Shown piece by piece: positions 49,565 to 61,488 of a stretch of 64,000 bases of DNA. How positions within the stretch are numbered: position 1 is the first letter of the stretch; every line of letters starts with the position of its first letter. Origin of the DNA: Gordonia aichiensis NBRC 108223 (GTDB lineage: Bacteria; Actinomycetota; Actinomycetes; Mycobacteriales; Mycobacteriaceae); the NCBI RefSeq assembly GCF_000332975.1, contig NZ_BANR01000013.1:25854-89853 (forward strand), written 5' to 3'. A program made the translations under genes and the position numbers. The notes beneath the pieces were generated by a model. It had not been told where the DNA came from. It saw only the letters and a program-made list of their open reading frames with translations, and searched no databases.

Positions 49565-50233
49565 TCAGGGGCGCCACTGCCGCTCGACGAGCGCTGCGAC
49601 GTCGTCGACGACGAGCGCCGCCCCGGCGTCGAGGAGTTCTGCCGCCGCGATGCCGCCTGATTTCACCCCAACGCAGGGGCAGGGAAGCCGATTGGCCGCG
49701 GCGACGTCCCACACACTGTCACCGACCAATACCGCGTGCGAGCCGCCCGCGGCATCGAGAGCCGCATGCAGCAGATCGGAGGCGGGTTTGGACTGCTCGG
49801 CGTCGTCCGAGCTGGTCACCGCCGCGAAGTCGTCGCGGGTCATGCCGATCAATTCCAGAGCGGCATCGGTGAATTCGCGTGCGCCCGAGGACGCGAGTGC
49901 CACCGTGTAGCCCGCGTCGGTCAGCCCCGCGACCAGTTCACGCACCCTCGGAAACGGTTGCACCTTGTCGAGTACCTCGCGATATCGATCGGCCCACTCG
50001 TCGCGCAGTTCGTCGCCCGACTCGTCCTCGACCTTCTGCCCGCACAGCTCTCCGACGAGCAGGTCGCCACCCATGCCGACGGCACGGTGGATCTGCCACC
50101 ACGGAGGCGTCAGGTCGCGCGCTGCGAACGCACGCTGCCACGCGTAAGCGTGCCAGTACGTCGAATCGATGAGCGTACCGTCGACATCGAGGAGCACGGT
50201 GTCCACGGCATCTGAGCTGACATCTTTCGTCAT
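49565..50233 (-). CDS. HAD-superfamily phosphatase (phosphoglycolate phosphatase-like)
   Basis: A 222-residue HAD hydrolase with motif [13 protein letters not shown], motif [10 protein letters not shown], motif III lysine in SKPASD and motif [15 protein letters not shown], plus a helical cap, so complete and probably active on a small phosphate ester. The substrate is unknown. It lies 32 bases upstream of ispE on the same strand and is divergent from the LLM oxidoreductase. Confidence 0.9.
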   Translation of the reverse strand: MTKDVSSDAVDTVLLDVDGTLIDSTYWHAYAWQRAFAARDLTPPWWQIHRAVGMGGDLLVGELCGQKVEDESGDELRDEWADRYREVLDKVQPFPRVRELVAGLTDAGYTVALASSGAREFTDAALELIGMTRDDFAAVTSSDDAEQSKPASDLLHAALDAAGGSHAVLVGDSVWDVAAANRLPCPCVGVKSGGIAAAELLDAGAALVVDDVAALVERQWRP

Positions 50234-50315
50234 CGAATCTCCTCACGGTCCAGCAAGCGGCCCCCTCTCCCACCCTGTCAGAATCTCGACGATCGCGACC
50301 GATGGAGTTCACGAG

Positions 50316-51305
50316 ATGGCAATTCGATTCGGCTACACCCTGATGACCGAGCAGGCCGGGCCCCAACAACTCGTCCGGGATGCGGTGAGCGCCGAAGCCG
50401 CGGGCTTCGACTTCGAGGTGTCCAGCGACCACTACTCCCCCTGGCTGTCGGCGCAGGGCCACGCTCCGTACGCGTGGACTGTGCTGGGCGCGATCGCGCA
50501 CGCCACGGAGCGCGTCGGGCTGATGACCTATGTGACCTGTCCGACGATGCGCTACCACCCGGCCGTCGTTGCGCAGAAGGCAGCGACGCTGCAACTGCTC
50601 GCGGAGGGGCGATTCACTCTCGGGCTCGGCAGCGGTGAGAACCTCAACGAGCACGTTGTCGGCGAGGGCTGGCCGTCGGTCGGTGATCGGCAAGAGATGC
50701 TCGTCGAGGGCATCGAGATCATTGGCGCCCTGCTCGACGGCGGGCTGCTCGACTATCGCGGCGAGTTCTTTCAGGTCGACTCCGCGAAGCTGTGGGACGT
50801 CCCAGACGAGGGCGTGCCGATCGGGGTCGCCGTCGCGGGCGAACGCGGTATCGGGCAGATCGCGCCAATCGCCGACCACCTCATCGCCGTGCAACCGGAG
50901 GAGTCGCTGATCTCCCTGTGGAACGACGTCGACGACGCGCCGACGATCGGTGCGGACGCGCGAGCCATCGGGCAGATCCCGATCTGTTGGGACCCCGATC
51001 CCGAGGTCGCGAAAAAGCGTGCGCACGAACAGTTCCGGTGGTTCGGTGGTGGCTGGGACGTCAATGCCGACCTGCGCACCACCGCCGGGTTCGCCGCTGC
51101 GACACAGTACGTCACCCCCGACGACGTCGCGGCATCGATCCCGTGCGGACCCGACCTCGACGCGATCGTCGAAGCGGTGAGCGCGTACTGGAAAGCGGGC
51201 TTCACCGACGTCGCGCTGATCCAGATCGGTGCCGACTCACAGCAGGCGTTCTTCGACGAGGCCGCCGAGCCACTGCTGGCGAAGCTGCGGTCAGCGGCGG
51301 GGTAA
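50316..51305 (+). CDS. F420-dependent LLM-class oxidoreductase
   Basis: A 329-residue TIM-barrel protein of the luciferase-like superfamily, in the group close to F420-dependent glucose-6-phosphate dehydrogenase. Features are SSDHYSPWLSAQGHAPYAW, RYHPAVVAQKAATLQLLAEG and LGLGSGENLNEHVVG, a pattern seen in F420-using members. The substrate is unknown. The ATG has GGAG eight bases upstream. It is the only plus-strand gene between ispE and tatD and ends at three 21-bp repeats. Confidence 0.88.
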   Translation: MAIRFGYTLMTEQAGPQQLVRDAVSAEAAGFDFEVSSDHYSPWLSAQGHAPYAWTVLGAIAHATERVGLMTYVTCPTMRYHPAVVAQKAATLQLLAEGRFTLGLGSGENLNEHVVGEGWPSVGDRQEMLVEGIEIIGALLDGGLLDYRGEFFQVDSAKLWDVPDEGVPIGVAVAGERGIGQIAPIADHLIAVQPEESLISLWNDVDDAPTIGADARAIGQIPICWDPDPEVAKKRAHEQFRWFGGGWDVNADLRTTAGFAAATQYVTPDDVAASIPCGPDLDAIVEAVSAYWKAGFTDVALIQIGADSQQAFFDEAAEPLLAKLRSAAG

Positions 51306-51363
51306 GCGCACACTCGACAGTCTCGAGCGCCCACTCGACGGTCTGCAGCGCACGGTCGACAGC

Positions 51364-51368
<5 letters not shown>
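51306..51368. repeat. Three imperfect 21-bp tandem repeats between convergent genes
   Basis: Units start GCGCACACTCGAC (51306), GCGCCCACTCGAC (51327) and GCGCACGGTCGAC (51348), each exactly 21 bases. They fill the gap between the LLM gene and ksgA, beginning right after the LLM stop and running into the ksgA stop codon. Confidence 0.8.
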
Positions 51369-53533
<2,165 letters not shown>

Positions 53534-54529
53534 TTACCGCAAAGGTAGCTGGTAGGCGCGTCGCGCATTGTCGCCGAGCATCCTGGCCAATGATTCGGCG
53601 TCGACACCACGCGTGGATGCCAACGACCTCGCGGTGTACGGCAGACAGTACGACTGATTGGGTTGTCCCCGATACGGATCCGGTGTCAGGAACGGCGCAT
53701 CGGTTTCGACGAGCAACAACTCGTCGGGAACCACACTCGCCGCTTCCCGCAGTGCGGCGGCGTTGGCGAAGCTCACAGTGCCCGCAAAGCTGAGGTAGAA
53801 GCCGCGCTCGACGCATTCGCGTGCAACGTTTTGGTCACCGGAGAAGCAATGCATGATCACGGTGTCGGGGGCGCCCTCATCAGCGAGGATGTCCAGTACG
53901 TCGCGGTCGGCCTCGCGGTTGTGGATCATCAAGGGCTTGCCGATGCTCTTCGCGAGCCGGATGTGCCAGCGGAAGGCTTCGTGCTGGATCTCGGGCTTCG
54001 CGCAGTCGTCGGACCGGGCGGGCCAATAGTAATCGAGGCCGGTCTCGCCGACGGCCACCACCCTCGGGTCCTGCGCCATCTGCTCCAGCTCTCGAGAGGA
54101 CGCATCGTCGAGGTCATCAGCGTGCATGGGGTGCAGCGCCACCGCCGCGTAGACCCTGTCATCCCAAACGGCTGCCGACACGGCCCACCGGGCGTCGACC
54201 ATGTCGTCGGCGACTGTGACCACCGCCTCAACCCCCACGCTCTCGGCGTGGTCGACGATCGCGCGGACCGTCTCGGGTGAGCGCCCACCGCACGCTGCGA
54301 GATGCGTGTGCGCGTCGATCAGGCCGTACAGCGGGGCCGGGTCCGGCGGCGGCTCGCGGCGTCGACGCTTCTTCGCGGCCTTCGCGCTCTCGGTGCGCTG
54401 CGCGGTATCGGTGCCCTGAGTGTTGTCGGTGCCCTGAGTGGTGTCGGTGCCCTGAGTGGTGTCGGGGGTCGGTGGTTCAGCAGGCCTCGACCCGTCCGGA
54501 TGGGCCGGGCCATGTGCATCCTCCGTCAT
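53534..54529 (-). CDS. tatD: TatD-family deoxyribonuclease with repeat-containing N-terminal extension
   Basis: A 331-residue metal-dependent hydrolase. The catalytic domain starts near residue 68 (LIDAHTHLAACG) and has the TatD motifs VAVGETGLDYYW, LMIHNREADRDVLD, IMHCFSGD and LLLVETDAPFLTP. The first 67 residues are an extension rich in Thr, Gln, Asp and Pro with four six-residue repeats (DTTQGT type) and a basic KKRRRREPP run. The extension is unusual for TatD and probably disordered. The upstream neighbour metG of the conserved block is 5.4 kb away. Confidence 0.92.
   Translation of the reverse strand: MTEDAHGPAHPDGSRPAEPPTPDTTQGTDTTQGTDNTQGTDTAQRTESAKAAKKRRRREPPPDPAPLYGLIDAHTHLAACGGRSPETVRAIVDHAESVGVEAVVTVADDMVDARWAVSAAVWDDRVYAAVALHPMHADDLDDASSRELEQMAQDPRVVAVGETGLDYYWPARSDDCAKPEIQHEAFRWHIRLAKSIGKPLMIHNREADRDVLDILADEGAPDTVIMHCFSGDQNVARECVERGFYLSFAGTVSFANAAALREAASVVPDELLLVETDAPFLTPDPYRGQPNQSYCLPYTARSLASTRGVDAESLARMLGDNARRAYQLPLR
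54393..54464. repeat. In-frame minisatellite (4 x 18 bp) in tatD
   Basis: Unit GTGCCCTGAGTGGTGTCG (plus strand) occurs at 54447-54464 and 54429-54446 exactly, at 54411-54428 with one change, and at 54393-54410 with several. It encodes the six-residue repeats of the TatD extension, so copy-number changes keep the frame. Confidence 0.93.
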
Positions 54530-54634
54530 GGACTCGACTCTAAGAGGTGGCGGTTCGTGCGCCGACAGCGCCGTGCAGCGCTCCCGTGCGCCGGTTCGCA
54601 GTGCCGTCGGCGGATTTCGCTGCGCTGCCGACGC

Positions 54635-55492
54635 TCAGAGGTCGACGGCCCCGCTGATGACAGTCGTGGAGTGGCCGCCGACCCAGATGTGCTCGCCGTC
54701 GTCGTCGACGTATACGCGCCCGGCACGTTGGAGGGCCGTGCCCTGCGAGGCCACGTAGCTCGCGCCGACCCGGCCGCCTGCCCGAAGCCAGACGGCGATA
54801 CCGGCGTTGAGGCTGCCGGTGACCGGGTCTTCCCCGACGCCCGCTCCGCCCGCGAAACCGCGGACCTCGAACTCGATCTGCGGATCGTCCGGGTGAGGCG
54901 ACTCGTACCGTCCGAGCAGCCCGATGTCGTAGGCGCTGACGACGGCGAGGTCGGGCTCCACCGAGAGCACGCGTTGCGCCGAGTCGAGTTCGAGGACGAA
55001 CCACGGAGGGCCGTTGTCGATCCACTCCGCGGCGCGGACATGCTCGCGCGAGAGTCCGAGCGCAGGGAGGACCTCAGCGACGAGAGCGTCGTCGACCGGA
55101 CCCGATCGGCGCAGCGGGGGCGCGGCGAAGGCGAGCCGTTCACCATCGCGACGAATCGTGACCAACCCGACCCCGCACTCCTGCACGATGTCGGCCCCGC
55201 GCGGCGACCCACCCGCAGCCAGCCACGCATGGGCCGATCCGAGCGTGGGGTGGCCTGCGAAGGGAAGTTCGCCACCGGGTGTGAAGATACGCAATCGGTA
55301 GTCGGCGGCGGGGTCACTCGACGTCTGGATGAACGTGGTCTCGGAGAGGTTGGTCCAGCGCGCGAATGCGGCCATCGCCTCCTCAGACACCCCATCCCCA
55401 TCGATGACGACGGCAACGGGGTTGCCACGCAACGGTTTCGAACTGAACACGTCGACCTGGGCGAAACGTCGGGACTGGTGCGCTGATGACAT
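54635..55492 (-). CDS. PhzF-family isomerase/epimerase
   Basis: A 285-residue protein of the PhzF/diaminopimelate-epimerase-like fold. The opening FAQVDVFSSKPLRGNPVAVV, the catalytic Glu in TNLSETTFI, TPGGELPFAGHPTLGSAHAW and late GVGEDPVTGSLNAG are the family hallmarks. No phenazine genes are present, so this is one of the many family members with unknown substrate. Convergent/tandem context gives no hint; it lies 105 bases from tatD and is divergent from the phosphoglucomutase gene. Confidence 0.9.
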   Translation of the reverse strand: MSSAHQSRRFAQVDVFSSKPLRGNPVAVVIDGDGVSEEAMAAFARWTNLSETTFIQTSSDPAADYRLRIFTPGGELPFAGHPTLGSAHAWLAAGGSPRGADIVQECGVGLVTIRRDGERLAFAAPPLRRSGPVDDALVAEVLPALGLSREHVRAAEWIDNGPPWFVLELDSAQRVLSVEPDLAVVSAYDIGLLGRYESPHPDDPQIEFEVRGFAGGAGVGEDPVTGSLNAGIAVWLRAGGRVGASYVASQGTALQRAGRVYVDDDGEHIWVGGHSTTVISGAVDL

Positions 55493-55646
55493 GGACCCAT
55501 GCTGGCCGTCACGAGCGGCGGTTGTCCAGCGATTTGCCGCGTGCGGGGCCACGGCCCGTCGAGCGCAGGCGCGACGCACCGCTGCGTCCGCGGCGCGACA
55601 TGGGCTGTGCGCACATACCGCGCCATGGACTGTCCAGGCGGGTAGC

Positions 55647-56366
55647 GTGTCGGACGTGTTGGGTTTGCCAGAACAGATCTCGGTCGCCCTATTCGACCTC
55701 GACGGTGTTCTCACGAGTACCGCCGTCCTACATCGCGTTGCGTGGAAGGCCGCGTTCGACGACTTCCTCCGCGACCGCGACGGCGACGCATTCGTGCCGT
55801 TCACCGAACAGGACTACCTCGACTACGTCGACGGTCGTCCTCGCGAGGACGGTGTACGGGCCTTCTTGTCCTCGCGGGGCATCAACGATGTCGACGACGC
55901 GACGATCGCCAGGATCGGCTCGGAGAAGAACGCGATGTTCCTGAACACGCTTTCACGCGACGGCGTGAGCCCGTATCCCGGATCGGTGCGCTACCTTCAG
56001 GCCGCCAGGGATGCCGGACTGCGCGTCGCAGTGGTGACATCGTCGAAGAACGGAGAGGCCGTGCTCGACGCTGCCGGGCTGTCGACATTCGTGGAAGTGC
56101 GTGTGGACGGGCAGGAGACGGCCGCACGCGGACTGCGCGGAAAACCCGCGCCCGACTCGTTTCTCTTGGGGGCAGAATTGATGGGCGTCGAACCGACGGC
56201 GGCAGCCGTCTTCGAGGACGCGATCTCCGGTGTGCAGGCAGGCGTTGCCGGCCGTTTCGGCTACGTCGTCGGCATCGATCGGGTGGGCGGTAGTCAGGCG
56301 GAGGCCATGCGAACCGCAGGCGCCGACGTCGTCGTCAACGATCTCGACGAGTTGATCCCCGCATGA
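55647..56366 (+). CDS. Beta-phosphoglucomutase-like HAD enzyme
   Basis: A 239-residue HAD protein with motif I ALFDLDGVLTST (Asp17, Asp19), a helical cap, motif II VVTSSKN, motif III lysine in RGKPAPDSFL and motif IV AAVFEDAISGVQAG. Its TGA overlaps the ATG of a GH65 phosphorylase, and this pairing points to beta-glucose-1-phosphate to glucose-6-phosphate conversion. The start is GTG 55647 or 55656. Confidence 0.9.
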   Translation: MSDVLGLPEQISVALFDLDGVLTSTAVLHRVAWKAAFDDFLRDRDGDAFVPFTEQDYLDYVDGRPREDGVRAFLSSRGINDVDDATIARIGSEKNAMFLNTLSRDGVSPYPGSVRYLQAARDAGLRVAVVTSSKNGEAVLDAAGLSTFVEVRVDGQETAARGLRGKPAPDSFLLGAELMGVEPTAAAVFEDAISGVQAGVAGRFGYVVGIDRVGGSQAEAMRTAGADVVVNDLDELIPA

Positions 56367-58717
56367 GCCGCACGACAGAACAGAGCACCGGTTTCGACAT
56401 CGATCCGTGGCAGTTGCACTGGCGCGGTGTCGATCTCGACATGCTGGGCCGAAACGAAACGTTGTTCGCACTCTCGAATGGTCACATCGGCCTCCGCGGA
56501 AGTTTCGAGGAGGGTGAGCCGGTCGATCACCCCGGCACCTACCTCAACGGGTTCTACGAGCTGCGCGATCTGCCGTACGCCGAAAGCGGTTACGGATACC
56601 CCGAATCGGGCCAGACCGTCGTGAACGTGACCGACGGCAAGATCATCCGACTCCTCGTCGAGGACGAGCCGATGGACCTTCGGTATGGCCGCATCGAAGA
56701 GCATTCGCAGACACTCGACTTCCGCACGGGAACGTTGCGCCGCAACACACTCTGGACCTCGCCCACCGGCCGCACCGTACGCATCAAGTCCGAGCGGCTG
56801 GTGTCGTTCACCAAGCGCACCATCGCGGCGATCCACTACGAGGTGGAGCCCGTCGGCGAGGACATGAAGATCGTCCTGCAGTCCGACCTGCTCGCCAACG
56901 AGCCGGTGCCCGTGCCCGGCAACGATCCCCGACTCGCGGCGGCGCTGGAGTCACCGTTGGTGTCCGACCTCGCGACCTGCCGCAACTATTGGGGCATCCT
57001 GGTGCACCACACCAAACAGTCCGGGCTGCACATGGCGGCCGGCATGGACCACCAGATCGACTTCCCCGGCGCCGCAGACAGTTTCATCCGCGCCGACGAA
57101 GACCTCGCGCGATTGACCATCGCAGCGAACGTCCCGCAGGGCACGTCGCTGAAGATGACCAAATACATCGGATACGGCTGGTCGGCGCGACGATCTGTCC
57201 CCGCGCTCCGCGCACAGGTCGACGCCGCACTCGCCATGGCGATGGAAACTGGCTGGGAATCGCTGAAAGCCATGCAGATCGCCTACATGGACGACTTCTG
57301 GCGCGACGCCGACATCGAGCTCGACGGCGATCCCGAGGTGCAGCAGGCGGTGCGCTTCGCGCTCTTCCACGTGCTTCAGGCGGGTGCGCGCGGGCAGTCC
57401 CGAGCCATCCCGGCCAAGGGACTCACCGGGCCCGGTTACGACGGCCACACCTTCTGGGACACCGAGAGTTTCATCCTGCCCATGCTCACCTACACCGTCC
57501 CCGCCGCGGCCGGTGAAGAGTTGCGGTGGCGTCATTCGACGATGGACAAGGCAAAGGCGCGTGCCGCCGAGCTCGGTCAGCGCGGCGCTATGTTCCCGTG
57601 GCGCTCCATCAACGGCGACGAGTGTTCGGGCTACTGGCCGGCGGGAACCGCGGGCGTGCACGTCAGCGCCGACATCGCGAACGCGACCGCGCGCTACATG
57701 CGCGCCACCGAGGATGAACAGTTCGAAACCGAGTGCGGCGTCGAACTTCTCGTCGAGATCGCTCGTCTGTTCGCCGGACTCGGACACCACGACGTCAACG
57801 GACGATTCCGACTCGACGGCGTCACCGGCCCGGACGAGTACACCGCGGTCGTCAACAACAACGTGTTCACCAACCTCGCTGCGCAACTCGCACTCCGCGA
57901 CGGCGTCGCCTGGGTACATCGCCGACCCGACCTCGCGCAGAAGTACGGCGTGACGAATGCCGAAGCGGCACACTGGGAATCGTGCGCCGATGACATGACC
58001 ATCCCGTTCGACGACGCGCTGGGCGTGCACCAGCAGTGCGAGGCGTTCACCTTGCTCGGTGCATGGGACTTCGCGGCGTCGGTCGGCAAGTACCCACTGC
58101 TGCTGAACTACCCGTACTACGACCTGTACCGCAAGCAGGTGGTCAAGCAGGCCGACCTCGTGTTCGCGATGTACATGTTCGGTCGCGCATTCACAGAAGA
58201 GCAGAAGCTGCGCAACTTCGACTACTACTACCCGCTCACCGTCCGCGACTCGTCGTTGTCGGCGTGTTGTGAAGCCGTGACCGCCGCCGAGGTCGGATAC
58301 CTCGGTCTGAGCTACGACCTGCTCGCCGAATCGGTGTTCACCGACCTGCATGATCTCCACAGCAACGTCAGCAGCGGTCTGCACATCGCTGCGCTCGCGG
58401 GTGCGTGGATGGACTGCGTCGCAGGGTTCGGCGGCATGCGCGACTTCGGTGGGCACATCACCTTCGCCCCACGGCTCCCACCGCGCCTGACGTACATGTC
58501 TTTCCGTATGACGGTGCGGGATTCGAAGATCGTCGTCGCCGTCGACAAGAAGTCGGCAACGTATCGACTGCTATCGGGACCGAAGATCGACCTCGCGCAT
58601 CACGGCGAGAAGTTCACTCTCACCGACGAGCATCCGGTCACCCTGGACATCGACGAGATCGAGCACCGCGAACCGCCGAAGGCACCGGTGGGATGCGAGC
58701 CCTACCACCGGGACTGA
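56363..58717 (+). CDS. GH65 disaccharide phosphorylase (trehalose/maltose/kojibiose type)
   Basis: A 784-residue inverting phosphorylase. The catalytic acid is Glu492 in GVTGPDEYTAVVNNN; the (alpha/alpha)6 barrel also shows GYDGHTFWDTESFILPML and ECSGYWPAGTAGVHV. The N-terminal super-sandwich and C-terminal beta sheet are present, and length fits. It phosphorolyses an alpha-glucosidic disaccharide to beta-glucose-1-phosphate and glucose. Trehalose is the commonest actinobacterial source, but the exact disaccharide cannot be read from sequence. It overlaps the mutase gene by four bases. Confidence 0.93.
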   Translation: MSRTTEQSTGFDIDPWQLHWRGVDLDMLGRNETLFALSNGHIGLRGSFEEGEPVDHPGTYLNGFYELRDLPYAESGYGYPESGQTVVNVTDGKIIRLLVEDEPMDLRYGRIEEHSQTLDFRTGTLRRNTLWTSPTGRTVRIKSERLVSFTKRTIAAIHYEVEPVGEDMKIVLQSDLLANEPVPVPGNDPRLAAALESPLVSDLATCRNYWGILVHHTKQSGLHMAAGMDHQIDFPGAADSFIRADEDLARLTIAANVPQGTSLKMTKYIGYGWSARRSVPALRAQVDAALAMAMETGWESLKAMQIAYMDDFWRDADIELDGDPEVQQAVRFALFHVLQAGARGQSRAIPAKGLTGPGYDGHTFWDTESFILPMLTYTVPAAAGEELRWRHSTMDKAKARAAELGQRGAMFPWRSINGDECSGYWPAGTAGVHVSADIANATARYMRATEDEQFETECGVELLVEIARLFAGLGHHDVNGRFRLDGVTGPDEYTAVVNNNVFTNLAAQLALRDGVAWVHRRPDLAQKYGVTNAEAAHWESCADDMTIPFDDALGVHQQCEAFTLLGAWDFAASVGKYPLLLNYPYYDLYRKQVVKQADLVFAMYMFGRAFTEEQKLRNFDYYYPLTVRDSSLSACCEAVTAAEVGYLGLSYDLLAESVFTDLHDLHSNVSSGLHIAALAGAWMDCVAGFGGMRDFGGHITFAPRLPPRLTYMSFRMTVRDSKIVVAVDKKSATYRLLSGPKIDLAHHGEKFTLTDEHPVTLDIDEIEHREPPKAPVGCEPYHRD

Positions 58718-58723
58718 CACTCG

Positions 58724-59839
58724 TCAGTGCGTGGGTTTGGCCTCCGGGTCGGCGGCGATGTTGCGCGCGACCCGTTCGCGGAGACTGCGCAGCACGTCCT
58801 TCGACGCCTCCGCCCACGGCATCAGGATCGGGAAGACGTGGAACATCCCCCGCCCCTCGATCCCGTACACCGGAACGCCGTTGGCCTCGAGTTTCTCGAC
58901 GAACTCGCGGATGCCGTCGCGGAACATCTCGTCCTCGCCCCAGCACACGAACGTCGGCGGGAACCAGTCCGGGCTCGGGTTCGCGTAGACGATCGAGACC
59001 CTCACGTCGTTGGGCTGCACACCGTGCAGGTACGGCGTGACCGGGATGCTCCACGGGAGGATGTCGTACTTGGCGTTCTCGGTGACCGACGCGTTGTCGA
59101 GGTCGAGATCGATCTCGGGTGAGAACAATGCCAGCGCCGCCGGCCGCGGCATGTCCTTGTTGTGCAGATAGCTGATCAACGACGTCGCGAGTCCACCGCC
59201 TCCCGAATCGCCGGCGACCATCAGATGTTCGGCCGGGATGCCTCTGTCGAGCAACCCCTGGTACACGTCCGCGGCGTCGAGAACCCCTGCGGGGAATGGG
59301 AATTCGGGAGCCATCCGGTAGTCGGCGATGAAGATCTCGAAACCGGTGATGCGGACGAGAGCAGCGGCGAACGCGGAGTACATGATGGGCGACGTACCGA
59401 TGTAGCCGCCGCCGTGCAGATAGAGGATCGTGGCGCCGATCGCTTCCTTGCGCTCGTCGTCGTCGACGTAGGCGTCCGAACTCGCCTTGGCGCGACACCA
59501 GATCCCCGGTACGCCGTTGATGGTGTCCTCGGTGATCTCGACCTTGCCCGCGAGTTCGATGACCGGCGGCAGGATGGTGTTGCAGATGTCGTCGAGCGCC
59601 TTCTCCATGGAACGGAACTCCTCGATCGGCAGCCCCATCGAGTAGCCCATGAAGGCTCGAATCGTGTTCCGTGTGACCGACTGGCCGATGTTGTCGAGAA
59701 GCCCCGACGGCCCCTTCCACGGCTTGGAGAACGGCACCCGTGCCAGGCCGTTGAGCAGACTCTCCCCGAGGCCCACCATCGTCAGCGCCGCGATCGGCTT
59801 GGACGCGGTCTCCACCTCGGGTCTATCTGCCATCACCAT
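58724..59839 (-). CDS. Alpha/beta hydrolase, hormone-sensitive-lipase-like esterase
   Basis: A 371-residue esterase. The oxyanion motif [12 protein letters not shown], nucleophile in [26 protein letters not shown] (Asp) and GMFHVFPIL (His) are those of the HSL family (mycobacterial Lip type). No signal peptide. The ATG at 59839 is favoured, with a TACCCT -10-like box immediately upstream, so the mRNA may be leaderless. It is divergent from metG across 58 bases and converges with the GH65 gene. Confidence 0.9.
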   Translation of the reverse strand: MVMADRPEVETASKPIAALTMVGLGESLLNGLARVPFSKPWKGPSGLLDNIGQSVTRNTIRAFMGYSMGLPIEEFRSMEKALDDICNTILPPVIELAGKVEITEDTINGVPGIWCRAKASSDAYVDDDERKEAIGATILYLHGGGYIGTSPIMYSAFAAALVRITGFEIFIADYRMAPEFPFPAGVLDAADVYQGLLDRGIPAEHLMVAGDSGGGGLATSLISYLHNKDMPRPAALALFSPEIDLDLDNASVTENAKYDILPWSIPVTPYLHGVQPNDVRVSIVYANPSPDWFPPTFVCWGEDEMFRDGIREFVEKLEANGVPVYGIEGRGMFHVFPILMPWAEASKDVLRSLRERVARNIAADPEAKPTH

Positions 59840-59897
59840 AGGAGTCAGGGTACGTGGGCGCTCGCGCTCGAGGCGACCAAGTATCCTGGCAGACACT

Positions 59898-61469
59898 ATG
59901 CCCACTGACCTGACCAGCACCGACGCGCGCACATCACACGGCGCAGGACATCCGTACTACATCACGACGGCCATCGCGTACCCCAACGGAGCACCGCATA
60001 TCGGGCATGCGTACGAGTACATCTCGGCAGATGCGCTCGCCCGGTTCAAACGTCTCGACGGATTCGACGTCCGGTTCCTCACCGGAACCGACGTGCACGG
60101 GCAGAAGATGCAGCAGACCGCGGAGAAGGAGGGCATTCCGACCGCGGAGCTCGCCGCTCGCAACTCCGACCGCTTCCAGCAGCTCCAGGACCGTCTCGGG
60201 TCGAGCTACGAGCGCTTCATCCGGACCTCCGACGACGACCACAAGCGTGCCTCGGAGGTCATCTGGCAGCGGATGGCCGATGCGGGCGACATCTATCTCG
60301 ACACCTACTCCGGCTGGTACGACGTCCGCGACGAGACGTTCTACGCCGAGCCCGACACCGTCGTTGACGAGTCAGGCCAACGCGTGGCCTCCGACAACGG
60401 GCACGTGCTGACCTGGACCGAGGAGCAGACCTACTTCTTCCGCCTGTCGAAGTATCAGGACAAACTCCTCGACCTCTACGACTCGCACCCCGAGTTCATC
60501 GGCCCGGAGGTCAGACGCAACGAGGTGATCAGCTTCGTCAAGGGCGGGCTCACCGATCTGTCGGTCTCGCGGACCACCTTCGACTGGGGCGTTCCGGTGC
60601 CCGGACACCCAGACCACGTCATGTACGTGTGGGTCGACGCCCTCACCAACTACCTGACCGGAGTCGGCTTCCCCGACGATGCCGCCACCTTCGACAGGTA
60701 CTGGCCCGCCGACCTGCACGTGATCGGCAAGGACATCATCCGCTTCCACTGCGTCTACTGGCCTGCCTTCCTGATGAGCGCCGGAATCGAACTGCCCAAG
60801 CGAGTCTTCGCCCATGGCTTCCTGTTCAACAAGGGCGAGAAGATGAGCAAGTCGATCGGCAACGTCGTCGATCCGGAGAACCTCATCGACGAGTTCGGGC
60901 TCGACCAGCTCCGCTACTTCCTACTACGTGAAGTGCCCTACGGACAGGACGGTTCGTACTCCGCCGAGAGCATGACCGCACGCGTCAACGCCGACCTCGC
61001 CAACGAGTTCGGCAATCTCGCGCAGCGCACGCTCTCGATGATTGGCAAGTATTTCGACGGCGCGGTTCCGACCCCTGCCGCCTACACCGATGCCGACTCC
61101 GAGATCCTCGACGCCACAAGGGAACTGCTGCCGCGGGTACGCAACCATTTCGACGTGCAGGCGATCCATCTGGGTCTCGAGGCGCTGTGGTCGGTGCTGG
61201 CACAGACCAACAGGTACATCTCGGCGCAGGAACCATGGAAGGTCGCCAAGAGTGACCTCGAGCGCACCGGCACCGTGCTCTACGTGTGCGCCGAGGTGGT
61301 TCGCGTCGTCGCCCTGCTGGCGCAACCGGTGATGCCGACGTCGTGCAACGCATTGCTCGATCTGCTTGCAGTCGGCGCCGACCGCGATTTCACCGCAGTG
61401 GCCGATCGTCTCGTACCCGGAACCGAACTACCCAAGCCCACAGTGGTTTTCCCGCGTCGCGACGCGTGA
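59898..61469 (+). CDS. metG: Methionyl-tRNA synthetase
   Basis: A 523-residue class I aminoacyl-tRNA synthetase. The HIGH motif is PHIGHAYEY (residues 33-41) and the KMSKS loop is at residues 315-319 ([10 protein letters not shown]); [20 protein letters not shown] is the MetRS connective region. No C-terminal tRNA-binding extension, as in the mycobacterial enzyme. The frame is open far upstream, but only the ATG at 59898 fits the family. Confidence 0.96.
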   Translation: MPTDLTSTDARTSHGAGHPYYITTAIAYPNGAPHIGHAYEYISADALARFKRLDGFDVRFLTGTDVHGQKMQQTAEKEGIPTAELAARNSDRFQQLQDRLGSSYERFIRTSDDDHKRASEVIWQRMADAGDIYLDTYSGWYDVRDETFYAEPDTVVDESGQRVASDNGHVLTWTEEQTYFFRLSKYQDKLLDLYDSHPEFIGPEVRRNEVISFVKGGLTDLSVSRTTFDWGVPVPGHPDHVMYVWVDALTNYLTGVGFPDDAATFDRYWPADLHVIGKDIIRFHCVYWPAFLMSAGIELPKRVFAHGFLFNKGEKMSKSIGNVVDPENLIDEFGLDQLRYFLLREVPYGQDGSYSAESMTARVNADLANEFGNLAQRTLSMIGKYFDGAVPTPAAYTDADSEILDATRELLPRVRNHFDVQAIHLGLEALWSVLAQTNRYISAQEPWKVAKSDLERTGTVLYVCAEVVRVVALLAQPVMPTSCNALLDLLAVGADRDFTAVADRLVPGTELPKPTVVFPRRDA

Positions 61470-61488
61470 GCAGGCCTGCGGTGACGCG

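Noticed and set aside
54635..55492. Phenazine biosynthesis locus because of PhzF
   Set aside because: No other phz gene is present; PhzF-like proteins are widespread outside phenazine clusters.
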